A stretch of 64,000 bases of DNA from Bythopirellula goksoeyrii (GCF_008065115.1 NZ_CP042913.1:4065658-4129657); one strand, 5' to 3'; numbered from the stretch's first letter, positions 38,366-47,918 are shown. The notes: generated by a model not told the origin, from the letters alone. Program-made: numbers and translations.

Positions 38366-38672
38366 GGTTCACCTCCCCCAGAATAAGTTTTCTGCCTTCA
38401 TAGGGTAACTGCCGAAAAGACCGCGTTGCCCGAAATCTATTCTGCGAATTTTTGGCGGCGATTTCTGAATTGGCTCCGCTGTGTCTTTTATGTCTTTCTG
38501 TCTCCTTTGCGTGCGATCCTGCACACTTTTCGCGGCCGCAAGCCACCCGGCTCCGGGTTTTCGGCCTCTTTAAGTTCACGAGATTAGAATGTGCAATATT
38601 CGTTCCTAGTTGCTCAGCCCCCTCGCGTCTTCGGCTAAATCGCAGCATAGCTTTGCAGCGAAAAAGAAGAAT
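38366..38672. other. Intergenic region before the lone cassette gene
   Basis: 307 bases with no gene supported. No attC or attI recognisable at the left boundary of the cassette, although GCGTTATAAG occurs just after the chosen start (38683). Confidence 0.35.
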
Positions 38673-39155
38673 ATGTATGATTGCGTTATAAGAAGGAAAT
38701 CCCCACCCATTACTTGTTATGTTGCTTGTTTGATGACTTTTTCCCGGACGCCTGTAATGCAATGGGCGATTATCGTCGGACATTCCATGACGGGAATGCT
38801 CATCGGAGCTTACGCGCCAGACGCGTTTTCCGTTGAATTGGCGTCAACTGCTGAAATAATCTACTTTGGCAGCATCACCGCAGGATTCGTTGTCGGAACG
38901 CTCTTGGCAGTTCGATGCAGTGCTAAAAAAATACTCCGTTGGATTGCGATGGCTCAACTTTTCATAGCCACGGTGATTGGTGTGATCATCAACTTGGGGA
39001 GCCTTGGAGAAGATCCTTATGAAATCTATGCATACGTATTTCGACATTACGTGTACACTTCACTAGTGATTGTTTTCGCCGCTCTTTTCGTTGTCGGTTC
39101 CCATATGTGTTGGACTCGACGCGTGCGCCGCCAGCTCAAAGATCCCGCAACATAA
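38673..39155 (+). CDS. Four-helix membrane protein carried in an isolated integron cassette
   Basis: 160 residues from ATG 38673 (AAGAAG upstream); an inner ATG at 38733 (MTFSRTPVMQW) is also possible. Four hydrophobic stretches: MQWAIIVGHSMTGMLIGAYA, EIIYFGSITAGFVVGTLLAV, LRWIAMAQLFIATVIGVIIN and YTSLVIVFAALFVVGSH, then a basic tail. No known family. The TAA stop is embedded in the first core box of an attC site (39150), exactly as in several cassettes of the integron 14 kb away. This is the main sign that the gene is a cassette. Confidence 0.65.
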   Translation: MYDCVIRRKSPPITCYVACLMTFSRTPVMQWAIIVGHSMTGMLIGAYAPDAFSVELASTAEIIYFGSITAGFVVGTLLAVRCSAKKILRWIAMAQLFIATVIGVIINLGSLGEDPYEIYAYVFRHYVYTSLVIVFAALFVVGSHMCWTRRVRRQLKDPAT

Positions 39156-39241
39156 CAAAGCGATCAACCGAAGTCGCGGTAGCCGGGCGCCTTGACAATG
39201 GAAAATCAACTCCCGCGACTCGGTTATCGCGGACGTTATGC
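39150..39241 (+). other. Solitary attC recombination site
   Basis: 92 bp from ACATAAC (R'' type RYYYAAC) to GTTATGC (R' type GTTRRRY). The inner arms GCGATCAACCGAAGTCGCGG and CCGCGACTCGGTTATCGCGG are complementary except for two unpaired bases (C and A) in one arm, the extrahelical-base pattern by which IntI recognises the folded strand. No integrase is adjacent, so this is an integron remnant (attC lacking an integrase). Confidence 0.8.
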
Positions 39242-39743
39242 AGCTAGTGCAGCTCTCCAACTAACAGCGATGTTCCCAACCGCCGCAAGTTTAGGGGCGG
39301 CGTAAGTAGCGGCGGTCGATAAATCCGCCGGACTTGGCGACAGGCAGTTATCGTCAGCGGTTTTCACGCCGACTGCACAACATGGCGGTTCGTTCTGGGT
39401 CACGATAGCAGTCGCTCGCAGGCCGCCAAACGTGGCCAGGCGCTATCGCTTTGACTGCGCCTTTCACTGACCCGAACTCGCTGAGGCGTCTGCTGACGCG
39501 AGACACCTCCAGCAGTTTGCTAAAGTCCTAAACCGCCGCGGCTGATGCATCCTCAGTGAGTTCAAGTTAAACCTAGTTGAAGTCGGTCTGTTTCACGTCT
39601 GAACTTAGCAACCGTCCCCTGAGGCACTTGGGTGAGCGAGCCCCCAATCAGCAGAACGGTTCAGCAGATGACTGAGTTTCTCGCGGAGGTTGTCTTCCAG
39701 GTACAACTGTTGAGCAAGGCGTAGACAATTCCACCGACCCCGC
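39242..39743. other. Gene-free region containing repeat copy H
   Basis: GC-rich, with several short inverted repeats (for example AACCGCCGC / GCGGCGG near 39280-39330). Repeat copy H occupies about 39475-39560. No gene supported. Confidence 0.45.
39475..39560 (+). repeat. Dispersed structured repeat, copy H (second subtype, no head)
   Basis: Aligns with the centre and tail of copy F: GCTGAGGCGTC...GACGCGAGACACCTCC (hairpin 2 core GAGG / CCTC) and CGGCTGATGCATCCTCAG. The GTTGGACCA head is missing. Confidence 0.6.
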
Positions 39744-41015
39744 TCAATAACGGAAAACCTTCAGCGAAGTGAGGTCGCGAACTAACAGGCCGCCATCAAA
39801 AACCCCCAGGTAGCCCCACGAGTCGTCAGCGACTTGGCGCGTGGATTGAATGACAAGATTTTGAGGATCGGCCTTCACGAGCAGCAGCTCGCCGCGAGAG
39901 CTGAGCCCGAGAATCGCGTGCCGGTTCCGAACGAGGCTTTGGTATTTGCCGACCGGCTTGCTGGTCCATCGGATCGCTCCGGTCTCGACGTCCAAAGCGG
40001 TCAGTCGCTCAGCTTTCGAATGGAGATAGATCGTTTGTGCGTCAGCAACCGGCGACGACATGTACCCCTGGGTTTTCTGATTCCAGACCTCTTCGACCGT
40101 CCACGACCCTTCCGCGAACGTAACCGCGAAACATTGCGACCTCCCGGTGTGAGCCGCCATGAAGACCCGGTCGCCGATCACGGTTGGGGTGAGAATGTTC
40201 ATGTTGCGATATGCCTGGATAGGTACCTGCCACAAAACGCTTCCTTTTTCGAGTTCGACCCCGCACAGCCGGGTCCGGGTCTGCACGACCAACTGCCTTA
40301 TCCCCGCAATAGAAGCGATGATTGGGCTGCTGAGGGCGTCATCGTCCTCGCCCTCGTCGGCTAGGGTCCTCCAGACCGTCGATCCGTCGTCGATGGCAAG
40401 CTTGACTGTCCCGCCGCCGCCCATGACGTAGACCGCGTCGCCGTCGATCAACGGTGAGCAAACCCCGCCAAACGTCTGTCTCCGCGCTGCGAACCGGTCC
40501 GCTAGGTCTACCTTCCATCGCTGCTCACCAGAAGTCTGGTCGAGGCACACCAGCTCGTCCCGCATCCCGAGGACGACCAGGGAGCCACTCCCGAGGGCGG
40601 GCGTCGACTTGATACACGAGCCATTTTCTGCCGCATAGGGGGGGACGACGATCGCCCCGTCCCACTCCGACTCCCAGAGCACCGCCCCAGTCTCCATGTT
40701 GAACGCAGTCACCCTCTCGAGTGACTCATCGACGGTCTCAGTTGTGAAAACGGCTTGCCCGTTGGTCACGGGCCCACTGTAAGAAGGCCCAAGGCTCTTC
40801 TCCCACGCCAGGGCCAGCTCATCGAGCGTTTCCGGCAGGTTACCCTGCCAGGCGCCATCCCGCTGTGGGCCACGCCATTGATCCCAGTCGCCCTCACCCG
40901 CTTCGACCGAGCTTACGGTCATGGCGAGGGCTAGGCCGGCCAACTGGCAAAAGCGAACCGCGTGGACGGTCAACCAGGGCAATGCGGAGAGTGTTTTGTA
41001 GGAAGCGTTGCTCAT
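39744..41015 (-). CDS. Exported PQQ-like beta-propeller protein
   Basis: 423 residues. Signal peptide (FCQLAGLALAMTVSSVEA) followed by a mature start EGDWDQWRGPQRDGAW, the W-x-x-WRGPxRxG signature of planctomycete PQQ-like propeller proteins. Repeated blades appear as FNMETGAVLWE, LDQTSGEQRWKVD, VELEKGSVLWQV and LDVETGAIRWTSKPV. Such proteins resemble BamB and often sit in the periplasm as scaffolds, or as subunits of dehydrogenase-like systems. There is no fused kinase, and there is no evidence that it really binds PQQ. Single gene on its strand, divergent from nothing nearby. Confidence 0.88.
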   Translation of the reverse strand: MSNASYKTLSALPWLTVHAVRFCQLAGLALAMTVSSVEAGEGDWDQWRGPQRDGAWQGNLPETLDELALAWEKSLGPSYSGPVTNGQAVFTTETVDESLERVTAFNMETGAVLWESEWDGAIVVPPYAAENGSCIKSTPALGSGSLVVLGMRDELVCLDQTSGEQRWKVDLADRFAARRQTFGGVCSPLIDGDAVYVMGGGGTVKLAIDDGSTVWRTLADEGEDDDALSSPIIASIAGIRQLVVQTRTRLCGVELEKGSVLWQVPIQAYRNMNILTPTVIGDRVFMAAHTGRSQCFAVTFAEGSWTVEEVWNQKTQGYMSSPVADAQTIYLHSKAERLTALDVETGAIRWTSKPVGKYQSLVRNRHAILGLSSRGELLLVKADPQNLVIQSTRQVADDSWGYLGVFDGGLLVRDLTSLKVFRY

Positions 41016-41360
41016 GTGGATTTCTCGAATCAGCGCGACGGGGCCAGGTACAGGAGAGAGTCATGGCGAAAGGCGGCTCCGTTCTCCCCATCCGGCGCCG
41101 TCTTCGCACCGATTGTATCCTTGGTTGCGCTCGCTGTGTAACCCCGACTGCCTGCGACCCTGCATATCCTCAGAGGTGTCACTGGCCAAAACATACCGCT
41201 CACACTTTGCAGAAGTGCTTGTCCGCGCCGGGTGATGCACCCTCAGCTGCGGATGCATCGCATGAACTCGCAGAGGTCAAGATCACCAAAGCAATCTTGC
41301 TGTGATTGCTTGACATCCAGGGCGTTTTTCCTTCTCGCCTCTCTTGGGGTCTGTTGCGGA
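41016..41360. other. Intergenic region with partial repeat copy K
   Basis: No gene supported. Holds a partial repeat (41171-41246): CAGAGGTGTCACTGG and the tail CGGGTGATGCACCCTCAG, whose palindrome GGGTG-ATG-CACCC is the double-substituted version of GGTTG-ATG-CAACC. Confidence 0.5.
41171..41246 (+). repeat. Dispersed structured repeat, partial copy K
   Basis: Only half of hairpin 2 and the tail remain. The tail palindrome GGGTGATGCACCC is perfect but with different bases from copies B, C and E, a compensatory pair. This copy is opposite in orientation to the gene upstream of it, unlike most others. Confidence 0.55.
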
Positions 41361-41789
41361 TTAAAGCCAAGCGTTCTGCTTAGCGTTGGGATGGTCGACG
41401 ATGAGTGAGAGCAGGTCGGCAATCTTGCAGTGGGCCTCGATTGGGTGGCGCAAGTAATGATCGGACTTCACTCGGTAGTGGTTGCGACGCCCGATCTTCT
41501 CACGTTCGATGAACCCCTCTACTTCAAGGTCGGCGATGATTTGCTGGATCGCCCGCTCGGTGATCTCCACCCGCGCGGCAATCTCTCGCACCACGAGGTC
41601 CGGCTCGGCGTGGAGCAGGATAAGAACGTGAGAGTGGTTGGTCAGGAACGTCCAGCGGTGGCGGGGCTCTGGTCCAGCCTTAGTCGGCGGAGCCGCAAGC
41701 GGCGGCAGCGATTGATCGGTCGATCCCGCCCGATCCTTGGGTTGCTTCCTCGCCTTGGGCGGTCGGCTAGTCGCATTCTTCTTTGGCAT
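41361..41789 (-). CDS. Winged helix-turn-helix regulator divergent from the dab-cys operon
   Basis: 142 residues. A disordered Lys/Pro-rich N-terminus (~40 residues) precedes a winged-helix domain: [56 protein letters not shown], the ArsR/MarR-like pattern with recognition helix [11 protein letters not shown] and a basic wing. The last part ([18 protein letters not shown]) is typical of short planctomycete and archaeal relatives. It is divergently placed 219 bp from dabB, and a TTTAAATCATTTTAAA inverted repeat lies between them, so it probably controls that operon (inferred). Confidence 0.8.
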   Translation of the reverse strand: MPKKNATSRPPKARKQPKDRAGSTDQSLPPLAAPPTKAGPEPRHRWTFLTNHSHVLILLHAEPDLVVREIAARVEITERAIQQIIADLEVEGFIEREKIGRRNHYRVKSDHYLRHPIEAHCKIADLLSLIVDHPNAKQNAWL

Positions 41790-41934
41790 CTAGTTAGCTC
41801 AGAACTTCAAAAAAGTAATGGAATCGGCTTGCGGCAGTTCGGCGGCGACAACTACCGACGCCGGCAGTCAACGCTGTCTCCTCATCAGTTTAAATCATTT
41901 TAAAGAAAAAATGGGGTAAACACCAGAAGCCCAA

Positions 41935-41963
41935 TTGACGAAATAAAATTCCGGTATTATATT
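41935..41963 (+). promoter_or_regulatory. Sigma-70-like promoter of the dab-cys operon
   Basis: TTGACG and TATATT are separated by exactly 17 bases, about 45 bp ahead of the dabB start. Just upstream (41889-41904) TTTAAATCATTTTAAA makes an AT-rich inverted repeat that could be an operator for the divergent winged-helix regulator. Confidence 0.55.
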
Positions 41964-42008
41964 TCGCATTTTATCTCCGCTTCCCCGAAACCTCCGGCCG
42001 GCATTCCC

Positions 42009-43598
42009 ATGACGAACTTCGTACTCCTGATTCTGATTTCCTCGACTTTTGCCCTGTTTTCCTTCTGTGCGGCGTCCGCCCCTGCCTGCAACCGCCACCC
42101 GGTGGCGGTCCGGTCTACCGTTACGCTTCTGGTCGGGTGGCTGTTTGGAACTGCATCGGCCGCGCTTCTTGGCCGCCTGCTGGGTGGCATCGATCCGATC
42201 GCCGAACTGAGATGGCCGCCGGTGGGCCCCCTGGCGTGCGGAGCTTACTTGGACGGTGTTTCGAGCCTAACTCTTGTGCTGGTCAGTTTCGTAGGGCTCG
42301 TTGTCTGCCGATACTCGATTCGCTACCTCGACGGCGACCCGGGCCAAGGCAACTACTTCCGCTGGGTCGCCGCGACGATCGGCAGCGTCTCACTGCTGGT
42401 GCTGTCAGGTAACTTGTTGATGCTTGTCGGCGCCTGGATCGCCACCAGCCTTTCACTACACCACTTGCTCCTACACTTCTCATCGCGGTCAGGCGCCCAG
42501 CGGGCCGCGTGGACGAAGTTCGCCATCAGCCGTGCGGGCGATGTCTTCCTGGTCGCAGCCCTGGTGCTCGTTTTCATTGAATTTTCGACCTTCGATCTCT
42601 CACAAATATTTGCCGCGATCGGGCCGGTCCAAGACCTTTCATCCGATCGAGCGAACGCTCTAGGGTGGATCGGCAGTTTGATCGTGTTCGGCGGGATCAC
42701 CAAGTCGGCCCAGTTTCCTCTGCACAGTTGGCTCCCCGAGACTCTGGAGACTCCCACGCCGGTCTCGGCGTTGATGCACGCCGGTGTGGTGAATGCCGGC
42801 GGCTACCTGATCATTCGGCTGAGCCCGCTCGTCGTCCACGCGCCGGCTTCCCTTGAACTGCTTGCCATCGTCGGGACAACGACCGCCGTTTACGGGGGGA
42901 TAGTAATGATGACCCAGTCGAGCGTGAAGAAGGCGCTTGCCTACTCAACGGTCGCCCAGATGGGATTCATGATGCTGCAGTGTGGGCTGGGCGCCTTTTC
43001 GGCGGCGATGCTCCACCTGGTCGCCCACTCGCTGTACAAGGCCTACGCCTTCCTTAACAGCGGCAACGTACTCAAGGAAGAGCAAGCCACTCGATTCGAT
43101 AAACCACTCAAAGCGTCTCCTAGAGCAAACCTCGCCAAATTGCCCATCGTCGCGGCGTCAGTGCTCATTGGTTGTGGAGCGATCGCCTGGCTGATAGGCT
43201 TCGACCTCTCCGCCAAACCTGGTGGGTACGCTCTTGCCACAGTGTTCTGCCTGGCGCTGTCGATCGGAGTGTGGGAATCTTTGGCCATTCTAGGTCGAGA
43301 GGTTCGCGGCATAGCGGTGACGGCCGCCTGCGGCGTCGCAGCGCTCTATATCGGTGGCTATGTGGCGATCGACGGTCTCGTCGGAAGCTACGTAGCCCAC
43401 CCGCCAGGCAACGCCACAGCTGTCTTCGCAGGATGGCTCGTTGTGGCCGCTTTTGTGGGGCTCGCCGCCTTGCAGGTCATGCTGCGGACGCCGGCAGCTC
43501 GCAGAGTGCAAGAATACCTCTACGTCCACGCCCTGAACGGTTTCTACGCCGACGCCGCCATCGACCGTCTCTCCGGCCTCCTCGCGCTTCGCAAGTAA
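42009..43598 (+). CDS. dabB: DabB, proton-channel-like subunit of the DAB inorganic carbon uptake complex
   Basis: 529 residues, strongly hydrophobic with about 13-14 membrane helices. The Nqo12/NuoL-type core is plain: GGITKSAQFPLHSWLPETLE, TPTPVSALMHAGVVNAGGYL and SSVKKALAYSTVAQMGFMML, with the conserved Lys and His of antiporter-like subunits. Shorter than NuoL (no long lateral helix), as expected for DabB. It is immediately followed by dabA (43 bp), which fixes the assignment. In the DAB system this subunit uses the cation gradient to drive CO2 hydration by DabA and trap bicarbonate in the cell. Confidence 0.9.
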   Translation: MTNFVLLILISSTFALFSFCAASAPACNRHPVAVRSTVTLLVGWLFGTASAALLGRLLGGIDPIAELRWPPVGPLACGAYLDGVSSLTLVLVSFVGLVVCRYSIRYLDGDPGQGNYFRWVAATIGSVSLLVLSGNLLMLVGAWIATSLSLHHLLLHFSSRSGAQRAAWTKFAISRAGDVFLVAALVLVFIEFSTFDLSQIFAAIGPVQDLSSDRANALGWIGSLIVFGGITKSAQFPLHSWLPETLETPTPVSALMHAGVVNAGGYLIIRLSPLVVHAPASLELLAIVGTTTAVYGGIVMMTQSSVKKALAYSTVAQMGFMMLQCGLGAFSAAMLHLVAHSLYKAYAFLNSGNVLKEEQATRFDKPLKASPRANLAKLPIVAASVLIGCGAIAWLIGFDLSAKPGGYALATVFCLALSIGVWESLAILGREVRGIAVTAACGVAALYIGGYVAIDGLVGSYVAHPPGNATAVFAGWLVVAAFVGLAALQVMLRTPAARRVQEYLYVHALNGFYADAAIDRLSGLLALRK

Positions 43599-43641
43599 GT
43601 CCCCAGACCCAAGCCACCTCCAACCCCTATCGGACATAAAC

Positions 43642-46308
43642 ATGATTACTGAAACTCAGGACGAGGTCATCGGACCGATCTCGCCAATTAGTGAAACAAG
43701 TGACCTCGCCCGACTGGCCGCTGAGGCATGCTACGTCGTGGCTCAAACCGTCGCGCCGGTCTGGCCGCTCGCCGACTACGTCGCTGTCAATCCCTACCTT
43801 GGCCTGACAGCCACAAGTTTCATCAAAGCACGCAAGCACCTGCAAAGCTTCTCCGATTGCGAACTCTTGATGCCGGTCGCGTACTACTCTCAGCGGTTCA
43901 AAGAGGGGCAGTTCGGCCGAGCTGACATCTACTCGGCGATCGACGAATTGGTCGATGCCGGAGTCGATGGCGCCGAGTTGCTGACCGGTAGAGGTCTTGA
44001 GCAACTGCTTTCGGAGCCGTCGCCTGTAGGATGCGATGCCGAAGCAACCGAGCCCTCGCCAAAGCCATCTCGCCTTCAGTCAATTTCTGCCGCTTACGAC
44101 GAATCCGCGTGCGTGTCCTGGACCGCCAAGATTCACGAAGAGATTGGTAAGCACTGCGCCGCTCATTACGACCGGGGACAGGCTTTTTGGCCAAGCCCCT
44201 GGCAAGCTCAGCCTCTGTACTCCGCGTGGCGATCGGCGATGCGGCACGACCGGCGATTGGAGGTTATGGGGCTTCGTGGAGTACGCATTCTTGCCAAGAG
44301 TTTGCCGAACGAGCCAGCGGCTGCCGTCGCTCGGTTGTTGCAAGCCTCCCGTGTTCCCTCCGAACTCTGGCGGGCCTACCTGCTTTGCTTAGCGTACGAG
44401 TTGCCCGGCTGGAGCGCATGGACTCAATATCAGGCGTCCTGGGTCGAGGGGGGCGAGGCGCGTGTGGGCGACGGGCAAGGCGACGACCTGATCGGGCTGC
44501 TAGCTATTCGTCTCTCCTACGATGTCGCGCTGGCAAAACAGTTTAACTTCTCAATGAACGTTTTGGGGGTTCTCGAATCGCAAGTGCTGTGCGCCGAGGA
44601 GGCTGCGGCCGCTCAGCAGTGCCCAGCGGATCGCGGGCTCGTGCGATACGCCTTGCTGCGAGCCAACGAACTCGGATACCGCAACCACGTCCTCCGCCAA
44701 CTATTGGCTCCGTCTGCAGCGGCGCGGCATGCTGACGACGCCGATGGGTATTCCGACAGTCTCGATTCCAAACCACAAAAACTCGCCCAAGTGGCCTTCT
44801 GCATCGACGTGCGTTCCGAGCGGATTCGTCGCCACTTTGAGTCGGCCAACAAACTGATCGAAACGATCGGCTTCGCCGGCTTCTTCGGGATTCCGTTCGC
44901 CTACGAGCGACTCGGTGAATCGACCGCAACTAATCAACTGCCGGTGCTCGTTCCGCCTCAGTTCAAGGTCGTCGAACGCGTCCGAGCAGAAGCCGCCGAT
45001 CAGCAAGAGGGCGTCGCCGTTCGGCGGGGCTTTGTGCGAAGCCTGCGGAAAGCGTGGAAGCGATTCCAAACCGCATCGGCAAGCGCCTTCGCTTTCGTCG
45101 AAGCCACTGGCATGTTCTTCGGGCTAAAGCTGCTCCGGCGGGTCGTTTCCATTCGGGCTGGTTCGCTTGATCCGCGGTGCGACGGCGTCGCTAAGGAGCA
45201 ACGCAACCGGTTGGGACCCGATCTGGCGGCTCTCGATACGCAGGGACTGAATCTTGATCGGCAGGCCGACTTAGCATTGTCGATTCTTACCGGAATGGGG
45301 CTGCTAAAGGACTTCGCTCGCCTCGTCGTCTTCTGCGGTCACGGGAGCCAGACCGAGAATAACCCACTCGCAGCGGGGCTCGATTGTGGCGCTTGCGGAG
45401 GCCATTCCGGCGAGCCGAATGCGCGGCTGGCCGCCCAGTTGCTCAACAGCTCCGAGGTTCGCTTCCGGCTGCTCGCGAAGGGAATTGAAATCTCCGCCAA
45501 CGTTCACTTTCTTGCCTGCTTGCACAACACGACTACGGACGAGATTAGCTTCTTCGATCTTGACCTGATTCCGTCGTCTCATCGGGAGGACTTTGAGCAA
45601 CTTCGCGCGGCGGCCAAAACAGCAGCCAATCAAACAAGACTTGAGCGGCTCCCACTGCTTTCAACCAACAAGGCGAGCGATCCCTTCAGGCGCGCCCTCG
45701 ACTGGTCCGAGGTGCGGCCCGAATGGGGGCTCACCGGCAATGCGGCGTTCATCGTTGCGCCGCGTAGACTGACCGAGTCGATCGACCTAGGCGGGCGGGC
45801 ATTCCTGCACAGCTACGACCATCGTAACGACCCCGAAGGAAAGGTGCTCGAAGGGATCCTGACCGCTCCGATGGTCGTAGGGAGTTGGATCAACCTCCAG
45901 TACTACGCATCGACGGTCGACCCCCGCCACTTCGGTAGCGGGAGCAAGACGATTCATAACGTCGTAGGCCGCTTCGGCGCCTTCTCGGGTAACGGGGGGG
46001 ACCTCACGACGGGCCTGCCGTGGGAATCGATCCGCGACAGCGACCGCTACCAACACGACCCTGTGCGGCTGTTGTCGGTGGTCGCCGCCCCCCGCGCTCA
46101 GATCGCCAGAATCCTCAGCCTATATAGCGGGGTCGAACAGCTTGCCGCGAACGGGTGGATTCACTTGGTCGCGCTCGACGGCGGAAAGTTCTATCGGTTC
46201 ACTCCTCAGAAGACGTGGCAGGCGATCGATTTGGATCTAGCACTAAATGGCGTCCAGATCGAAGAGCCAAGGGTCTCCGAGGCCCCGATCCCATCTCTTG
46301 TTTATTAG
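43642..46308 (+). CDS. dabA: DabA, zinc-dependent carbon-trapping subunit (DUF2309)
   Basis: 888 residues. The beta-carbonic-anhydrase-like zinc site is complete: Cys387 and Asp389 in VAFCIDVRSERIRRHFE, His567 in VVFCGHGSQTENN and Cys582 in LDCGACGGHSGEPNAR. Both spacings (2 and 15) equal those of the Cys-Asp-His-Cys set known from studied DabA proteins. Other family marks: WPLADYVAVNPYLGL near the start and LPWESIRDSDRYQHDPVRLL near the end. Cytoplasmic and attached to DabB. With DabB it forms an energy-coupled CO2 hydration pump, often found in autotrophs and also in heterotrophs with high bicarbonate demand. A 61-bp gap to the next gene suggests one transcript. Confidence 0.93.
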   Translation: MITETQDEVIGPISPISETSDLARLAAEACYVVAQTVAPVWPLADYVAVNPYLGLTATSFIKARKHLQSFSDCELLMPVAYYSQRFKEGQFGRADIYSAIDELVDAGVDGAELLTGRGLEQLLSEPSPVGCDAEATEPSPKPSRLQSISAAYDESACVSWTAKIHEEIGKHCAAHYDRGQAFWPSPWQAQPLYSAWRSAMRHDRRLEVMGLRGVRILAKSLPNEPAAAVARLLQASRVPSELWRAYLLCLAYELPGWSAWTQYQASWVEGGEARVGDGQGDDLIGLLAIRLSYDVALAKQFNFSMNVLGVLESQVLCAEEAAAAQQCPADRGLVRYALLRANELGYRNHVLRQLLAPSAAARHADDADGYSDSLDSKPQKLAQVAFCIDVRSERIRRHFESANKLIETIGFAGFFGIPFAYERLGESTATNQLPVLVPPQFKVVERVRAEAADQQEGVAVRRGFVRSLRKAWKRFQTASASAFAFVEATGMFFGLKLLRRVVSIRAGSLDPRCDGVAKEQRNRLGPDLAALDTQGLNLDRQADLALSILTGMGLLKDFARLVVFCGHGSQTENNPLAAGLDCGACGGHSGEPNARLAAQLLNSSEVRFRLLAKGIEISANVHFLACLHNTTTDEISFFDLDLIPSSHREDFEQLRAAAKTAANQTRLERLPLLSTNKASDPFRRALDWSEVRPEWGLTGNAAFIVAPRRLTESIDLGGRAFLHSYDHRNDPEGKVLEGILTAPMVVGSWINLQYYASTVDPRHFGSGSKTIHNVVGRFGAFSGNGGDLTTGLPWESIRDSDRYQHDPVRLLSVVAAPRAQIARILSLYSGVEQLAANGWIHLVALDGGKFYRFTPQKTWQAIDLDLALNGVQIEEPRVSEAPIPSLVY

Positions 46309-46370
46309 CTTTCGTGTCACAAACCAAGAGAAAACAAGATTTTCCTCAATCACGAAACGGAGAGTCAGAA

Positions 46371-46928
46371 ATGATCACAGTAAGCAAACCCCTAGAGTGC
46401 AACCGGCACATACAAGATCTTAAGAAGGTAAGCCAACAGGCGGATCGCCAACTTTCTTGGGTCGTATTCGCAGACGACGACCCCGTGATGCTCCGACAGC
46501 TTCGCGAGGCCCTTAAGAAAGAGTCTGCCGCAATCATCCCGACGCCCCAATATCTGTGGAGTGGCGGAGAAGACACGCTCAAAGACGCTGTTCTTTGGTC
46601 GATCGAAGAACTTCCGATGACTTCCCTGGTTTTGGTCGGTAACTCCGCAGCGGCTGTATCGGTAAGCGAACCAATGCTGTCAGGCCAGATCACCGCGGGC
46701 GAAGGCGAGAATGAAATACTCGCGTCGGTCCGCGTGGCTGAGAGGAAGCGGTGTCTGGCCGCAGAGCACTTCTCGCAGCAGGTCCAGGCTATGATCAACG
46801 TCCCTGAGATAAGCGGCAGTCTGATGACTGGCTCTCTTGCTTTGCACTGCTTGTTCTACCGCGCCGAAAGCGGGGTGTTCGCGTTCTACGATCCGCGGGA
46901 TGGTTCTTTTCGGTCGCTAATAGGCTAA
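46371..46928 (+). CDS. Beta-carbonic-anhydrase-like protein lacking the zinc ligands
   Basis: 185 residues from ATG 46371 with GGAG upstream. I align it to beta-carbonic anhydrases as follows. LSWVVFADDDPVML takes the place of the CxDxR strand: the Cys position is Ala34, Asp36 is kept and Arg is Pro38. TLKDAVLWSIEELPMTSLVL then VGNSAAAVS takes the place of ...LVVGHSDCGAV, with His changed to Asn91 and Cys to Ala94. The C-terminus SGSLMTGSLALHCLFYRAES and GVFAFYDPRDGSFRSLIG matches the family end (G.L.LHG..YD..TG....YD). So the fold seems kept but all three zinc ligands are gone. It lies between dabA and cysD. A regulatory or assembly role with DabA is a guess; the alignment was made by eye. 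Confidence 0.6.
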   Translation: MITVSKPLECNRHIQDLKKVSQQADRQLSWVVFADDDPVMLRQLREALKKESAAIIPTPQYLWSGGEDTLKDAVLWSIEELPMTSLVLVGNSAAAVSVSEPMLSGQITAGEGENEILASVRVAERKRCLAAEHFSQQVQAMINVPEISGSLMTGSLALHCLFYRAESGVFAFYDPRDGSFRSLIG

Positions 46929-46958
46929 CTACACTTTAATTCGTCAGGAGACTGCACA

Positions 46959-47918
46959 GTGGTCACACAGCCAATCGACCCCAAGGAAAGCACCCGAGCG
47001 CGTGGCGTGGCTTCAGCAACGACGCCCCACCTTGACGTGCTGGAATCCGAGGCGATCCACATCCTGCGTGAGGTTGCCGCCGCGTTTGAGAACCCGGTCT
47101 TGCTATACTCGATCGGCAAAGACTCTTCGGTCATCTTGCACTTGATGCGTAAGGCGTTTTTTCCCGGCAAGCCGCCGATCCCGCTACTGCACATCGACTC
47201 GACATGGGAGTTCCGTGAAATGACGGACTTCCGAGAGCGTTACGCACGCCAAGCGCTTGGCTTGCGTGTGATCGTTAAGATCAGCGAGGAAGGACGGCAG
47301 ACTGGTGTGAATCCGTTCGATTACGGTAGCAACGCCTACACCGAAGTGATGCGCACCCAGCCCTTGAAAGAGGCTCTCACTGAGAATGGTTTTGACGCGG
47401 CCATTGGCGGCGGCCGGCGTGACGAAGAACGCTCGCGAGCGAAGGAACGGGTTTTCTCATTCCGCGATCGAAGCCACCGCTGGGACCCGCGCAACCAACG
47501 CCCGGAATTGTGGAACATCTACAACACATGGCGCCGAACAGGCGAATGTCTGCGTGTCTTTCCTCTCTCAAACTGGACCGAGTTGGACGTCTGGCAGTAC
47601 ATCGCGAGGGAGCAAGTTCCGCTTCCTGACCTCTACCTCGCCAAACCCCGACCGGTCGTTAAGCGTGGCGGCGACCTGATTGTTGTCGACGACGAGCGGA
47701 TGCGATTGGAAGATGGTGAACGGCCCGAAGTCCGGTCGGTCCGCTTCCGAACCCTTGGATGCTACCCGGTTACTGGGGCAATCGAGTCCGAGGCGTCGAC
47801 GATCGAACAGGTCGTTCAGGAATTGGTCGAGACGCGAAACTCGGAGCGTCAGGGGCGTGCGATCGATCGTGATGAGGCGTGCGCGATGGAACGCAAGAAA
47901 CGAGAAGGCTATTTCTAA
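46959..47918 (+). CDS. cysD: Sulfate adenylyltransferase subunit 2 (CysD)
   Basis: 319 residues from GTG 46959 with CAGGAG upstream. PP-loop ATP pyrophosphatase start [20 protein letters not shown], then [35 protein letters not shown] and [15 protein letters not shown], all standard for CysD. With CysN it makes adenylyl sulfate from sulfate and ATP, the first step of sulfate assimilation. A 15-residue N-terminal extension is seen relative to E. coli. It is 30 bp downstream of the carbonic-anhydrase-like gene, so it is in the dab operon; this coupling of carbon and sulfate uptake genes is unusual. Confidence 0.97.
   Translation: MVTQPIDPKESTRARGVASATTPHLDVLESEAIHILREVAAAFENPVLLYSIGKDSSVILHLMRKAFFPGKPPIPLLHIDSTWEFREMTDFRERYARQALGLRVIVKISEEGRQTGVNPFDYGSNAYTEVMRTQPLKEALTENGFDAAIGGGRRDEERSRAKERVFSFRDRSHRWDPRNQRPELWNIYNTWRRTGECLRVFPLSNWTELDVWQYIAREQVPLPDLYLAKPRPVVKRGGDLIVVDDERMRLEDGERPEVRSVRFRTLGCYPVTGAIESEASTIEQVVQELVETRNSERQGRAIDRDEACAMERKKREGYF

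Noticed and set aside
39255-39355. Second attC-like pair (CTAACAG ... GTTATCG) after the lone cassette
   Set aside because: Inner arms are not complementary in the required positions.
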